A DNA stretch of 25,828 nt, taken from a virus. A program made the translations under genes and the position numbers. Under the pieces are notes generated by a model. That model did no database searches and was not told where the DNA came from. It worked only from the letters and a program-made list of their open reading frames with translations. Of this stretch, positions 1 to 4,301 are shown piece by piece. Every line of letters starts with the position of its first letter. The stretch's first letter is position 1. The DNA lies in the IMG/VR virus record IMGVR_UViG_3300021131_000468, positions 1 through 25,828 of that record, one strand, 5' to 3'.

Positions 1-2
1 TG

Positions 3-32
3 ACGGGAGCACTCTACAGGGGGAGTTCCCGT
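3..32. other. Nested inverted repeat (hairpin) at window start
   Basis: ACGGGA (3-8) pairs with TCCCGT (27-32), and inside it ACTC (11-14) pairs with GAGT (23-26). No T-run follows, so it is not a standard intrinsic terminator. It could be the 3' part of an RNA element or an upstream gene end lying outside the window. No gene is recognised in 1-316; the stretch holds this hairpin, the direct repeats at 119-162 and the promoter at 234-262. Confidence 0.4.
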
Positions 33-118
33 AGAAGCTCATTAAGGGTGACTAAGCCCACCGTCAACGACATTGGCGATTATAGCACAACAACTCGTTG
101 AAGTTTGTAACTGCGATT

Positions 119-162
119 GTTGAGGGTATCTCGGTTGAGTTTTGCGCCTGTTGAGGGTATCT
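119..162 (+). repeat. Direct repeat pair, GTTGAGGGTATCT
   Basis: GTTGAGGGTATCT occurs at 119-131 and again at 150-162, a 31-bp period (about three helical turns). A partial GTTGAG lies between them at 134-139. The pair sits about 70 bp upstream of the clamp-operon promoter. Same-face spacing fits a dimeric regulator or iteron-type binding, but no cognate protein is identified here. Confidence 0.6.
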
Positions 163-233
163 GAGTTTAAGATTTTACAGATCGTGCGGTTTGCGTACTA
201 CCTGGTCACGCTATAAATTTTTTAAGAATTGAC

Positions 234-262
234 TTGACAAGCTCGCGCGTTTATGGAATACT
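234..262 (+). promoter_or_regulatory. Sigma70-like promoter of clamp operon
   Basis: A consensus -35 TTGACA (234-239), a 17-bp spacer and AATACT (257-262) as -10. The block TTGACAAG-NN-CGCGCG is repeated at the second promoter (1929-1957), and both are followed by an A-rich leader and an AAGGGAGA ribosome-binding site. Start site by spacing is about 269, giving a leader of about 48 nt before the ATG at 317. Confidence 0.7.
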
Positions 263-316
263 TGTTTTTATCTAGTTAGACTGACTAGGTAATAAATAAA
301 CAAGGGAGAATTACTA

Positions 317-922
317 ATGACTTACACGATTAAATTAGAAGGCCAAGATTACTTAGACCTTGCAAGCGCGGCTAATTTTGCTGCAAGCGATAAGGCTAGG
401 CCAATACTAACAGCAGTGAAACTACACCTATTGGGCGATACACTTAGCGCGGTTGCTACTGATAGCTACAAGCTAGTAACGATCAAGCGAGACATTACCG
501 AGCTAGCTGGAGATTACGCCACTATGGGTGAATTGCTGGTGCCAGGCGTAACGCTACTGAAGGCGGCTAAGTCCGTGAAGGCAGTGCGCCGAGAGTTGCC
601 AAGCGTACTAATGACATTCAACGAGGATGGAAGTTTCACCATTAGCTGCGCTGGTGACATTGTAGGCGGCGAACTAATCACGGGCAATTACCCTAAACTA
701 GACACCGTAATACCTGGGGCCAATGGCATTAGCGAGACTGAAGCCATAGCCTTTGATCCATCACAGCTTGCGCAGTTTGCGAAGGTTGCACCATTCAACG
801 CCAAGACCGTAGGCAGTAACACCATGGTGATTAGGACTATTACCGATAAGAATCGGCCTATGCGCGTAGAATCGACTGATGGCCGCACCGTGGGCGTACT
901 TATGCCAGTAAGGATGAACTAA
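317..922 (+). CDS. DnaN-like sliding clamp, short (201 aa)
   Basis: Probable DNA polymerase processivity clamp related to bacterial DnaN. Residues 25-53, ending in ATDSYKL (47-53), resemble the start of beta-clamp domain 2 (E. coli VATDGHRL). GNYPKLDTVIP (123-133) matches the DGRFPDYRRVLP motif. The C-terminus LMPVRM (195-200) matches the family ending VMPMRL, which borders the partner-peptide pocket. At 201 aa it is about half the usual 366-380 aa and aligns to the domain 2-3 portion, with no domain 1 equivalent. The start ATG has AAGGGAGA (303-310) upstream. It is first in a four-gene operon, and its stop overlaps the next ATG. The homology is from motif reading only; how many protomers would close a ring is unknown. 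It would act in phage replication, with polymerase genes outside this window. Confidence 0.75.
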   Translation: MTYTIKLEGQDYLDLASAANFAASDKARPILTAVKLHLLGDTLSAVATDSYKLVTIKRDITELAGDYATMGELLVPGVTLLKAAKSVKAVRRELPSVLMTFNEDGSFTISCAGDIVGGELITGNYPKLDTVIPGANGISETEAIAFDPSQLAQFAKVAPFNAKTVGSNTMVIRTITDKNRPMRVESTDGRTVGVLMPVRMN

Positions 923-1218
923 TGACTACGCCTAATTCAATACTTGTTGAAGTCCGAGAATGGCACGATAAGACCTATGGCAACACCTATTGGTCCTCGC
1001 GTGTTTGGGTGGATGGTGAAGTGTTGTTTGCTTTGCCATTCCAGTACGGTTATGGAGACCACAGTCTCTACACGTCGATCAGAGAGCTAGTGAAGCGCGA
1101 AGTGTTGACATTGGAGTGCGAACTCTTGTCTATGCGCCAGATAAGGGATTTGGGAATTGATTTTTACTACACCAAGTCGCAAGCCCTTAAGCGTGAGATG
1201 TTTAAGGAGATGAACTAA
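922..1218 (+). CDS. Small phage protein, unknown function (98 aa)
   Basis: Not assigned a function. The N-terminal half reads as alternating hydrophobic/aromatic beta strands (ILVEVREWHDKTYGNTYW, 7-24, then PFQYGYGDHSL, 39-49). The GNTY...PF-YGYGD pattern is seen in small accessory proteins of diverse phages and is the reason to believe this gene is real. The C-terminal half is helical and charged. No signal peptide or membrane segment. It overlaps the clamp by TAATG and the next gene by the same TAATG, with its ribosome-binding site inside the end of the clamp gene (AAGGATGAACTAATG). Operon position suggests an early or replication-phase role, which is inference only. Confidence 0.75.
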   Translation: MTTPNSILVEVREWHDKTYGNTYWSSRVWVDGEVLFALPFQYGYGDHSLYTSIRELVKREVLTLECELLSMRQIRDLGIDFYYTKSQALKREMFKEMN

Positions 1219-1628
1219 TGGGTGCTGACTTTGTTTATGCAATTTGCAAGATACCTACCAACACAGAAGGCGAGTTTGTAGATTTTGGCGAAGCCTTAGA
1301 TCGTGCAATAGTAAAGCGGTTTCGTAATGTGGCACTCAATAAAGACCTACTACTGGAGACAGTCGAGGATTGCGGAATTTACGTCACGGAGAGCCAAGAG
1401 GAAGATTACGAGAGCTTTGTTAGTGATTTGGCTACCAATGTTGCGGCGTTTGTTAGTACTGCTTGGCAGTCTCGCGACATCTCTAGCATTAAGATAGACG
1501 GGAAATACTACTGGATTACTGGCGGCATGAGCTGGGGAGACTCACCCACCGACAGTTACGACATAGTGAACCTGATCGACTTGCTAGGCATTACCAAAGA
1601 GCCATTTACAGTAGAGGAGTTGAACTAA
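1218..1628 (+). CDS. Acidic phage protein, unknown function (136 aa)
   Basis: Acidic soluble protein with no recognised catalytic motif. The C-terminal section contains YYWITGGMSWGDSPTDSYD (about residues 98-116). A similar 'TGGMSWGDxPT' string is familiar from small phage and mobile-element proteins of unknown function. The middle (residues 40-75) is Glu/Asp rich (ETVEDC, ESQEEDYESF). Start ATG is preceded by AAGGAGATGAACTA within the upstream gene, so translation is coupled to it. It ends in the coupling cassette GAGGAGTTGAACTAATG that starts the next gene. Expression together with the clamp is likely. Confidence 0.75.
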   Translation: MGADFVYAICKIPTNTEGEFVDFGEALDRAIVKRFRNVALNKDLLLETVEDCGIYVTESQEEDYESFVSDLATNVAAFVSTAWQSRDISSIKIDGKYYWITGGMSWGDSPTDSYDIVNLIDLLGITKEPFTVEELN

Positions 1629-1822
1629 TGAGGCTACGAAACTACGCCGCAGGTATCATGGCACCAGTAACCGCCTACCTACTAGCGGACCTATTTAAGA
1701 ACCATGAGGGCCCGTTTGCTTGTAGTTCGCAGGTATGCGGCCCTGATGATCTGCCAGGATGGCTATTTATTGCCGTATGGGTACTAATCTACTGGGGGTA
1801 TTCCAAGCTACGCGATCACTAA
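1628..1822 (+). CDS. Small membrane protein (64 aa)
   Basis: A 64-residue peptide with one clear C-terminal membrane segment (about residues 44-59, GWLFIAVWVLIYWGY) and a weaker N-terminal hydrophobic stretch (about 8-22). Between them is a loop with two cysteines, CSSQVC (32-37), which could form a disulfide if extracytoplasmic. It ends in basic residues (KLRDH). Last gene of the clamp operon; the terminator hairpin begins 15 bp after its stop. It could be a membrane anchor, a superinfection-exclusion-type peptide or a lysis accessory; the sequence does not decide. It is too far from lysis genes to be called a holin. Confidence 0.65.
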   Translation: MRLRNYAAGIMAPVTAYLLADLFKNHEGPFACSSQVCGPDDLPGWLFIAVWVLIYWGYSKLRDH

Positions 1823-1837
1823 GTAACCTGAAACAAT

Positions 1838-1876
1838 AAAGACCAGTCCTGGGGTAATTCCTGGGGCTGGTCTTTT
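1838..1876 (+). terminator. Intrinsic terminator after clamp operon
   Basis: AAAGACCAGTCC (1838-1849) pairs with GGGCTGGTCTTT (1864-1875) as a 12-bp stem with one G-T wobble, ending in a short T-run. The flanking A and T runs make it potentially bidirectional. Confidence 0.8.
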
Positions 1877-1928
1877 GCCTGATCGGCAGCTCTGGATTTT
1901 GCGAATTTACAACTATTTTGTTATTGGC

Positions 1929-1957
1929 TTGACAAGGCCGCGCGGCTCTGGTACTGT
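1929..1957 (+). promoter_or_regulatory. Second TTGACA promoter, similar to 234-262
   Basis: TTGACA (1929-1934), 17-bp spacer, TACTGT (1952-1957, of the TANNNT type). It shares TTGACAAG-NN-CGCGCG with the clamp promoter, as well as the downstream layout of A-rich leader and AAGGGAGA. The two are probably used at the same time by the same regulator or sigma factor. Confidence 0.65.
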
Positions 1958-1999
1958 TTAGATAGCGGCAGACTACCGCACTAAATAAGGGAGATTACA

Positions 2000-2164
2000 A
2001 TGAAACAGATTTTAAACTGTAAAGAATGCGAAACATTGATGGAGAAGATCGACTGTTTCCCTGGGGGGCTATGCTTGGACTGTTACGCGGCCAAGCCTGA
2101 GAATAGAATTATCCCGTCCGCAGAAGAAATGACTAAGCTCTGGGGCGGTAAGTTACTGAACTAA
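2000..2164 (+). CDS. Small Cys-rich zinc-ribbon-like protein (54 aa)
   Basis: ATG at 2000 behind AAGGGAGA (1987-1994), 54 codons, stop TAA 2162-2164. Two cysteine pairs, CKEC (7-10) and CLDC after CFPGG (C19; C25 and C28), are arranged like a small zinc ribbon; the C-terminal half is helical and charged. It forms a complete monocistronic unit with its own promoter (1929-1957) and terminator (2187-2217), strong support that so short a frame is a gene. The end CTGAACTAA matches the ends of the clamp-operon genes. Many phages encode such peptides as host-takeover or nucleic-acid-binding factors; a role here is inference. Confidence 0.75.
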   Translation: MKQILNCKECETLMEKIDCFPGGLCLDCYAAKPENRIIPSAEEMTKLWGGKLLN

Positions 2165-2183
2165 CAAGAGCTACACCCAAGCA

Positions 2184-2426
2184 TTAGGCCAGTCCGCAAG
2201 GGCTGGTCTTTTGTTTTGCCTTGTGAGATTTCTTCAGATCGTCCAATTTCAGAGCTGCTGCCTGGTCTTGTTTCGTAGTTACGTAAAGAGTTAAGCCTAT
2301 CCGTTCCAATCCCTCTACCCTCTTACATCTATCACCAGTCCCTAGCCACGAGCAGTCTTTGACCCGTAGTATGCCGAGGGGGGGCGCGTTAATAGTTAGT
2401 TTATCCCACTTACGGTGAACTGTCAT
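2184..2426 (-). CDS. Possible minus-strand gene (80 aa), weak
   Basis: The only minus-strand frame in the window with some coding character. From the ATG at 2426 it gives an 80-aa protein with a CSWLGTGDRC motif (cysteine pair followed by KR), then a Lys-rich tail. A longer form opens at a TTG at 2558. The cysteine pair with G-x-R-C-K-R recalls small zinc-binding phage proteins. Against it: no clear ribosome-binding site, its 3' end runs through the stem of the terminator at 2187-2217, and it would be convergent with every other gene. It may simply be an open frame in non-coding DNA. No competing plus-strand gene is convincing in 2218-2640. Confidence 0.25.
   Translation of the reverse strand: MTVHRKWDKLTINAPPLGILRVKDCSWLGTGDRCKRVEGLERIGLTLYVTTKQDQAAALKLDDLKKSHKAKQKTSPCGLA
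2187..2217 (+). terminator. Intrinsic terminator after 54-aa gene
   Basis: GGCCAGTCC (2187-2195), tetraloop GCAA, GGGCTGGTC (2200-2208), then TTTTGTTTT. The stem core is nearly the same as that of the terminator at 1838-1876, so the two are paralogous or homogenised. Confidence 0.85.
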
Positions 2427-2683
2427 TCCCGTTTTTTCCAAGTAAACAAAGAAGAATGTGCAGCTTTGCAGGGTGCTTTCGCTTCGATCTGGCAGGTTCA
2501 GTTTTGTTCGGATTAGTTGGCCAGAAGAGAGAAAAGAATCAGTCAAAAGTGGTATCAAAAATCAAGGCATAAACGGTGTCAGGCGGCCTCGCAGGGTATG
2601 GACTCAGGTCGCATACGGGTGTAGCCTAACTTGGTCTATTGATGCTTAGAAAAAACTCACCCTACGATCCCAAATCCGGAAAA

Positions 2684-2695
2684 ACCGTATACGGT
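2684..2695. promoter_or_regulatory. 12-bp perfect palindrome ACCGTATACGGT
   Basis: A perfect 12-bp inverted repeat 30 bp upstream of the extended -10 at 2725-2733, in a gene-free stretch. This is the size and placement expected for an operator bound by a dimeric repressor. A related half-site, AACGGTGTC, lies near 2572. No cognate protein is known from this window. Confidence 0.4.
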
Positions 2696-2724
2696 ATTCT
2701 CCAGACCCTCACACCTGTCCGAGT

Positions 2725-2733
2725 TGTTATAGT
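2725..2733 (+). promoter_or_regulatory. Extended -10 promoter candidate (TGTTATAGT)
   Basis: TG-N-TATAGT (TATAGT at 2728-2733) fits an extended -10 that needs no -35; none is seen. Predicted start is about 2740. Downstream are serial hairpins rather than a gene: GTCTA/TAGAC, GTACT/AGTAC, CTTCTTC/GAAGAAG and the folds at 2797-2865 and 2914-2985. TATAGT is also the -10 of the promoter at 3014-3042. Confidence 0.4.
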
Positions 2734-2796
2734 CTAATCTAGTAGACGCGAGTACTGTACCAAGTACCTTCTTCATTCAATCGCATAAGAAGAAGC

Positions 2797-2865
2797 TGTC
2801 GCGAGGCCTGACTGTGGCAAAGGTACTGCCTTGTCTATTCTCCAGGGTGATCTCTGGGCGCGACA
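2797..2865 (+). ncRNA. tRNA-shaped four-arm fold, non-canonical
   Basis: A 7-bp closing stem, TGTCGCG (2797-2803) with CGCGACA (2859-2865), encloses three hairpins in cloverleaf order. After a 2-nt linker: GCC/GGC with a 7-nt loop (2806-2818). After a 1-nt linker: AAGG/CCTT with a 5-nt loop (2820-2832). Then an 8-nt spacer and TCCAG/CTGGG with an 8-nt loop (2841-2858) abutting the closing stem. Total length is 69 nt. It lacks the TTCRANN T-loop, the GG of the D-loop, a normal 7-nt anticodon loop and an encoded CCA, so it is not called a tRNA. It may be a tRNA-like RNA, a decayed tRNA or chance. Confidence 0.3.
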
Positions 2866-2913
2866 AACCGAATACCGCTCTAACCGGCTAACTACGGCGA
2901 GTATCTATAAAGA

Positions 2914-2985
2914 CTCACACTCCGCGGCGACTTACACGCACGACCACTCCCATTGGTGGTATCCCAAGTGTAGCACTTAAGTGAG
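2914..2985. other. Three nested helices in gene-free region
   Basis: CTCAC (2914-2918) pairs with GTGAG (2981-2985); inside it TTACAC (2932-2937) pairs with GTGTAG (2968-2973, one wobble); inside that ACCAC (2943-2947) pairs with GTGGT (2956-2960). An alternative local palindrome, CACTTAAGTG (2974-2983), competes with the outer helix. Just upstream, ATACCGC (2872-2878) can pair with GCG-A-GTAT (2897-2904). It could be a structured RNA or a DNA site such as a packaging or replication signal. The stretch 2218-3130 otherwise holds no convincing gene. Confidence 0.3.
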
Positions 2986-3013
2986 CTCGGCGCAACGCTT
3001 TTGCGTAACATAC

Positions 3014-3042
3014 TTGACTGGTGCATACCTGGTGTGTATAGT
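3014..3042 (+). promoter_or_regulatory. Strong sigma70-like promoter for small RNA
   Basis: TTGACT (3014-3019), exactly 17 bp, TATAGT (3037-3042): 5/6 matches to each consensus hexamer. Spacing predicts initiation at about 3049, a G that is also the first base of a perfect hairpin. Confidence 0.7.
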
Positions 3043-3048
3043 GGGAAT

Positions 3049-3129
3049 GTAGGAAAATCCTACTGTAGTACTGGACTTCCGAATCCAAGACTGGCATTAA
3101 GCCCCCCACCCGAAACTGGGGGGTTTTTT
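3049..3129 (+). ncRNA. Candidate phage small RNA, about 80 nt
   Basis: A complete small transcription unit: promoter (3014-3042), predicted 5' end at 3049, 5' hairpin GTAGGA-AAA-TCCTAC (3049-3063), a middle stem TGGA/TCCA exposing CTTCCGAA, and a strong intrinsic terminator (3102-3129). No start codon with a ribosome-binding site lies inside. The exposed pyrimidine/purine loop could base-pair with a target or bind a protein. It resembles a regulatory or decoy sRNA in build; no match to a known family was recognised. A degenerate tRNA was considered and rejected because the T-loop does not fit. Confidence 0.55.
3102..3129 (+). terminator. Strong intrinsic terminator of the small RNA
   Basis: CCCCCCA (3102-3108) pairs with TGGGGGG (3117-3123) across an 8-nt loop, followed by six T (3124-3129). 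The G/C-only stem plus T-run is the best terminator in the window. Confidence 0.9.
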
Positions 3130-3138
3130 GCTGTGTGG

Positions 3139-3144
3139 TATTAT
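3139..3144 (+). promoter_or_regulatory. -10 TATTAT placed for a leaderless start
   Basis: TGGTATTAT-N6-ATG: the -10 hexamer ends exactly 6 nt before the ATG at 3151, so transcription would begin at or next to the A of the start codon. No ribosome-binding site exists between. The same TGGTATYAT-N6-ATG layout recurs at 3363-3375. No clear -35. Confidence 0.55.
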
Positions 3145-3150
3145 TTGTGT

Positions 3151-3294
3151 ATGTGTAACACTTGTGGATGTGGCGAATTTTCTAATGCTCACGGTATGCC
3201 AACCGTTGAAGCTGCCAACGTTAAGTTTGAGACTACGGACAACTTGGCTACTAAGCCAGTAGCGCAGTCTCCAGAAGTACTCGCTAAAAAGTAA
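3151..3294 (+). CDS. Leaderless Cys-rich peptide (47 aa)
   Basis: A 47-aa protein starting MCNTCGCGEF, then a polar Thr/Ala/Lys-rich tail (TVEAANVKFETTDNLATK). The cluster of three cysteines in the first seven residues (C2, C5, C7) suggests metal or redox binding. MCxxCGCG-type N-termini are familiar in short actinobacterial and phage peptides, of unknown role. The frame is open upstream to 3001, but the upstream part runs through the sRNA and terminator, so the ATG at 3151 is chosen. This fits a leaderless start from the -10 at 3139-3144. A hairpin begins 2 bp after the stop. Confidence 0.6.
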   Translation: MCNTCGCGEFSNAHGMPTVEAANVKFETTDNLATKPVAQSPEVLAKK

Positions 3295-3296
3295 AA

Positions 3297-3318
3297 CCCT
3301 ACCGCTAGGGTAGGGCTT
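3297..3318 (+). terminator. Hairpin between 47-aa gene and Ntn hydrolase
   Basis: CCCTACC (3297-3303) and GGTAGGG (3309-3315) form a 7-bp stem with a 5-nt loop, preceded by AAAA and followed by only CTT, so it is a weak terminator. More inverted sequence follows (GTTAAGGG/CCCCGTAAC, around 3328-3347). Confidence 0.5.
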
Positions 3319-3362
3319 CACTACGGAGTTAAGGGTACCCCGTAACTACAACTATAGCATGG

Positions 3363-3368
3363 TATCAT
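3363..3368 (+). promoter_or_regulatory. -10 TATCAT placed for a leaderless start
   Basis: TGGTATCAT-N6-ATG: the hexamer ends 6 nt before the ATG at 3375, the same geometry as at 3139-3151, again with no ribosome-binding site. Predicted initiation at the start codon. Confidence 0.55.
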
Positions 3369-3374
3369 TACAAC

Positions 3375-3863
3375 ATGACAGCGATCCTAGCGGTACATTC
3401 TGATACGAGTTATGCTATCGGCGGAGACGCTGGCGCCTTTGATGAAGGTGGCACGTTAATAGCAACGTCGGCTGAACCGAAGGTCTTTAAGTTTGGCAAT
3501 ACCTTAGTGGGCGTAGCCGGTTCGTTCCGGATCATGGAGCTAGTAGCCAAGTCCAACATCTCTGACCCATACAAATTGCGCGACCACCTCATGCAGATAC
3601 TAGGTCAAGGCAACGATACGTGGAGTGTCCTGCTTGTGAATAAAGATGGTATCTACGAGCTGGGTGAAGATTACTCGGTCATCAAGTTCAAAGAACCCTA
3701 TGCGGCTGTTGGCGCTGCGTGTGATATTGCCACAGGTGCGCTGGCTGCTCTTTCGTCCTTCTCTTTGGAGCCTATAGACATGGTCAAGACCGCCATGGAT
3801 GTAACGGAGCACCACTCTACTATGTGTGTTCGACCTTTCCGTTTTTTTTATAAAATTTTTTAA
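3375..3863 (+). CDS. HslV/proteasome-like Ntn-hydrolase (162 aa)
   Basis: Probable N-terminal-nucleophile peptidase of the HslV/20S proteasome beta fold. After Met removal Thr2 would be residue 1. GGD places Asp18 at position 17, exactly where HslV has its catalytic-site Asp17. Lys36 in AEPKVFKF aligns with HslV Lys33 in VKKVRRL, allowing a two-residue insertion. GNTLVGVAGS (41-50) matches the HslV core strand, and AAVGAACDIATGALAAL resembles AIGSGG-YA-AAARALL. The length is close to HslV (about 175 aa). No ATPase partner such as HslU or Mpa is visible, nor an obvious capsid protease elsewhere in the window, so a maturation or host-takeover role is possible but unproven. The T/A-rich C-terminal codons (8 T at 3842-3849) may allow slippage into the next frame. 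A non-proteolytic family member cannot be excluded. Confidence 0.8.
   Translation: MTAILAVHSDTSYAIGGDAGAFDEGGTLIATSAEPKVFKFGNTLVGVAGSFRIMELVAKSNISDPYKLRDHLMQILGQGNDTWSVLLVNKDGIYELGEDYSVIKFKEPYAAVGAACDIATGALAALSSFSLEPIDMVKTAMDVTEHHSTMCVRPFRFFYKIF
3842..3849 (+). other. T8 homopolymer, possible slippage site
   Basis: Eight T near the end of the Ntn-hydrolase frame, with a second run of six at 3856-3861. The frame that encodes the next gene is open across both runs. A +1 shift here would skip the stop at 3861-3863 and fuse the hydrolase to the Cys/His-rich peptide, giving about 210 aa. A sequencing-length error would look the same. Confidence 0.3.
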
Positions 3864-3867
3864 GGAC

Positions 3868-4011
3868 ATGCACACACACCAATGGATAATTTTAGTCAAT
3901 ACAAAAGTTTGGATTTATTGCCATTGTGGTATAAGATTTCAGATACCACAGGAAGCCACGGGACACAAGTATTCGGGGCCGGTACCAGAAAAATACAAGG
4001 GAGAACAATGA
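3868..4011 (+). CDS. Small Cys/His-rich protein (47 aa)
   Basis: A 47-aa frame from the ATG at 3868. The pattern MHTHQW (2-6), YCHCG (17-21) and a later His (33) recalls the short H-x-W...C-x-C-G zinc-binding peptides common in phages. AAGGA lies only one base from the ATG, too close for normal initiation. It is therefore probably made by reinitiation after the stop at 3863 or by a frameshift fusion. Its stop overlaps the next ATG as ATGA (4008-4011). Function unknown. Confidence 0.55.
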   Translation: MHTHQWIILVNTKVWIYCHCGIRFQIPQEATGHKYSGPVPEKYKGEQ

Positions 4012-4301
4012 GCGCATTTTTAGATGTGATAGAAGAACTAACACTTCTTCACAATAAGAAGCAAAGTGACTATGGCCGTGCGGTTGACCCGTTTGCCAAC
4101 GTACGCGCTAGTGAAGATTTTGGTGTAGAAGCTTGGATTGGTTGTGCTATTCGCATGAACGACAAGATGCGCCGACTACAGACTGCAGCCCAAGGATCGA
4201 CTCTAGCCAATGAAGGCATTGAGGACTCATTCATGGACATGGCAGTGTATAGTATTATCGGTTTAATTCTTTATAGACAACAATATGGTAAGGTAGAATA
4301 A
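4008..4301 (+). CDS. DUF1599/Nmad1-like protein (97 aa)
   Basis: Helical protein resembling the DUF1599 (nucleotide-modification-associated domain 1) family. It has KKQSDYG (17-23), RMNDKMRRL (49-57) and the acidic helix NEGIEDSFMDMAVY (68-81), whose E-x-x-D...D-x-A-x-Y spacing is the family signature and is reminiscent of MazG-type all-alpha NTP-pyrophosphohydrolases. The family is linked to phage base-modification or nucleotide-pool pathways; the substrate is unknown. The start chosen is ATG 4008 with AAGGGAG just upstream (about 3997-4003), although the frame is open from 3882. It overlaps both neighbours (ATGA and TAATG). Confidence 0.7.
   Translation: MSAFLDVIEELTLLHNKKQSDYGRAVDPFANVRASEDFGVEAWIGCAIRMNDKMRRLQTAAQGSTLANEGIEDSFMDMAVYSIIGLILYRQQYGKVE

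Noticed and set aside
2458-2649. 63-aa plus-strand open frame in the gene-free region
   Set aside because: No ribosome-binding site, no family resemblance, and it opposes the slightly better minus-strand frame.
3060-3100. tRNA with anticodon arm around CTTCCGA or T-loop TTCCGAA
   Set aside because: Stem pairs do not close with a 7-nt loop and T-loop consensus fails; a small RNA with its own promoter and terminator fits better.
2915-3109. 64-aa minus-strand open frame
   Set aside because: Runs antisense through the small-RNA promoter and terminator stem; no initiation signal.
3882-4007. Upstream extension of the DUF1599-like gene to 3882
   Set aside because: The region is covered by the Cys/His-rich 47-aa frame, and a clear AAGGGAG site marks the ATG at 4008.
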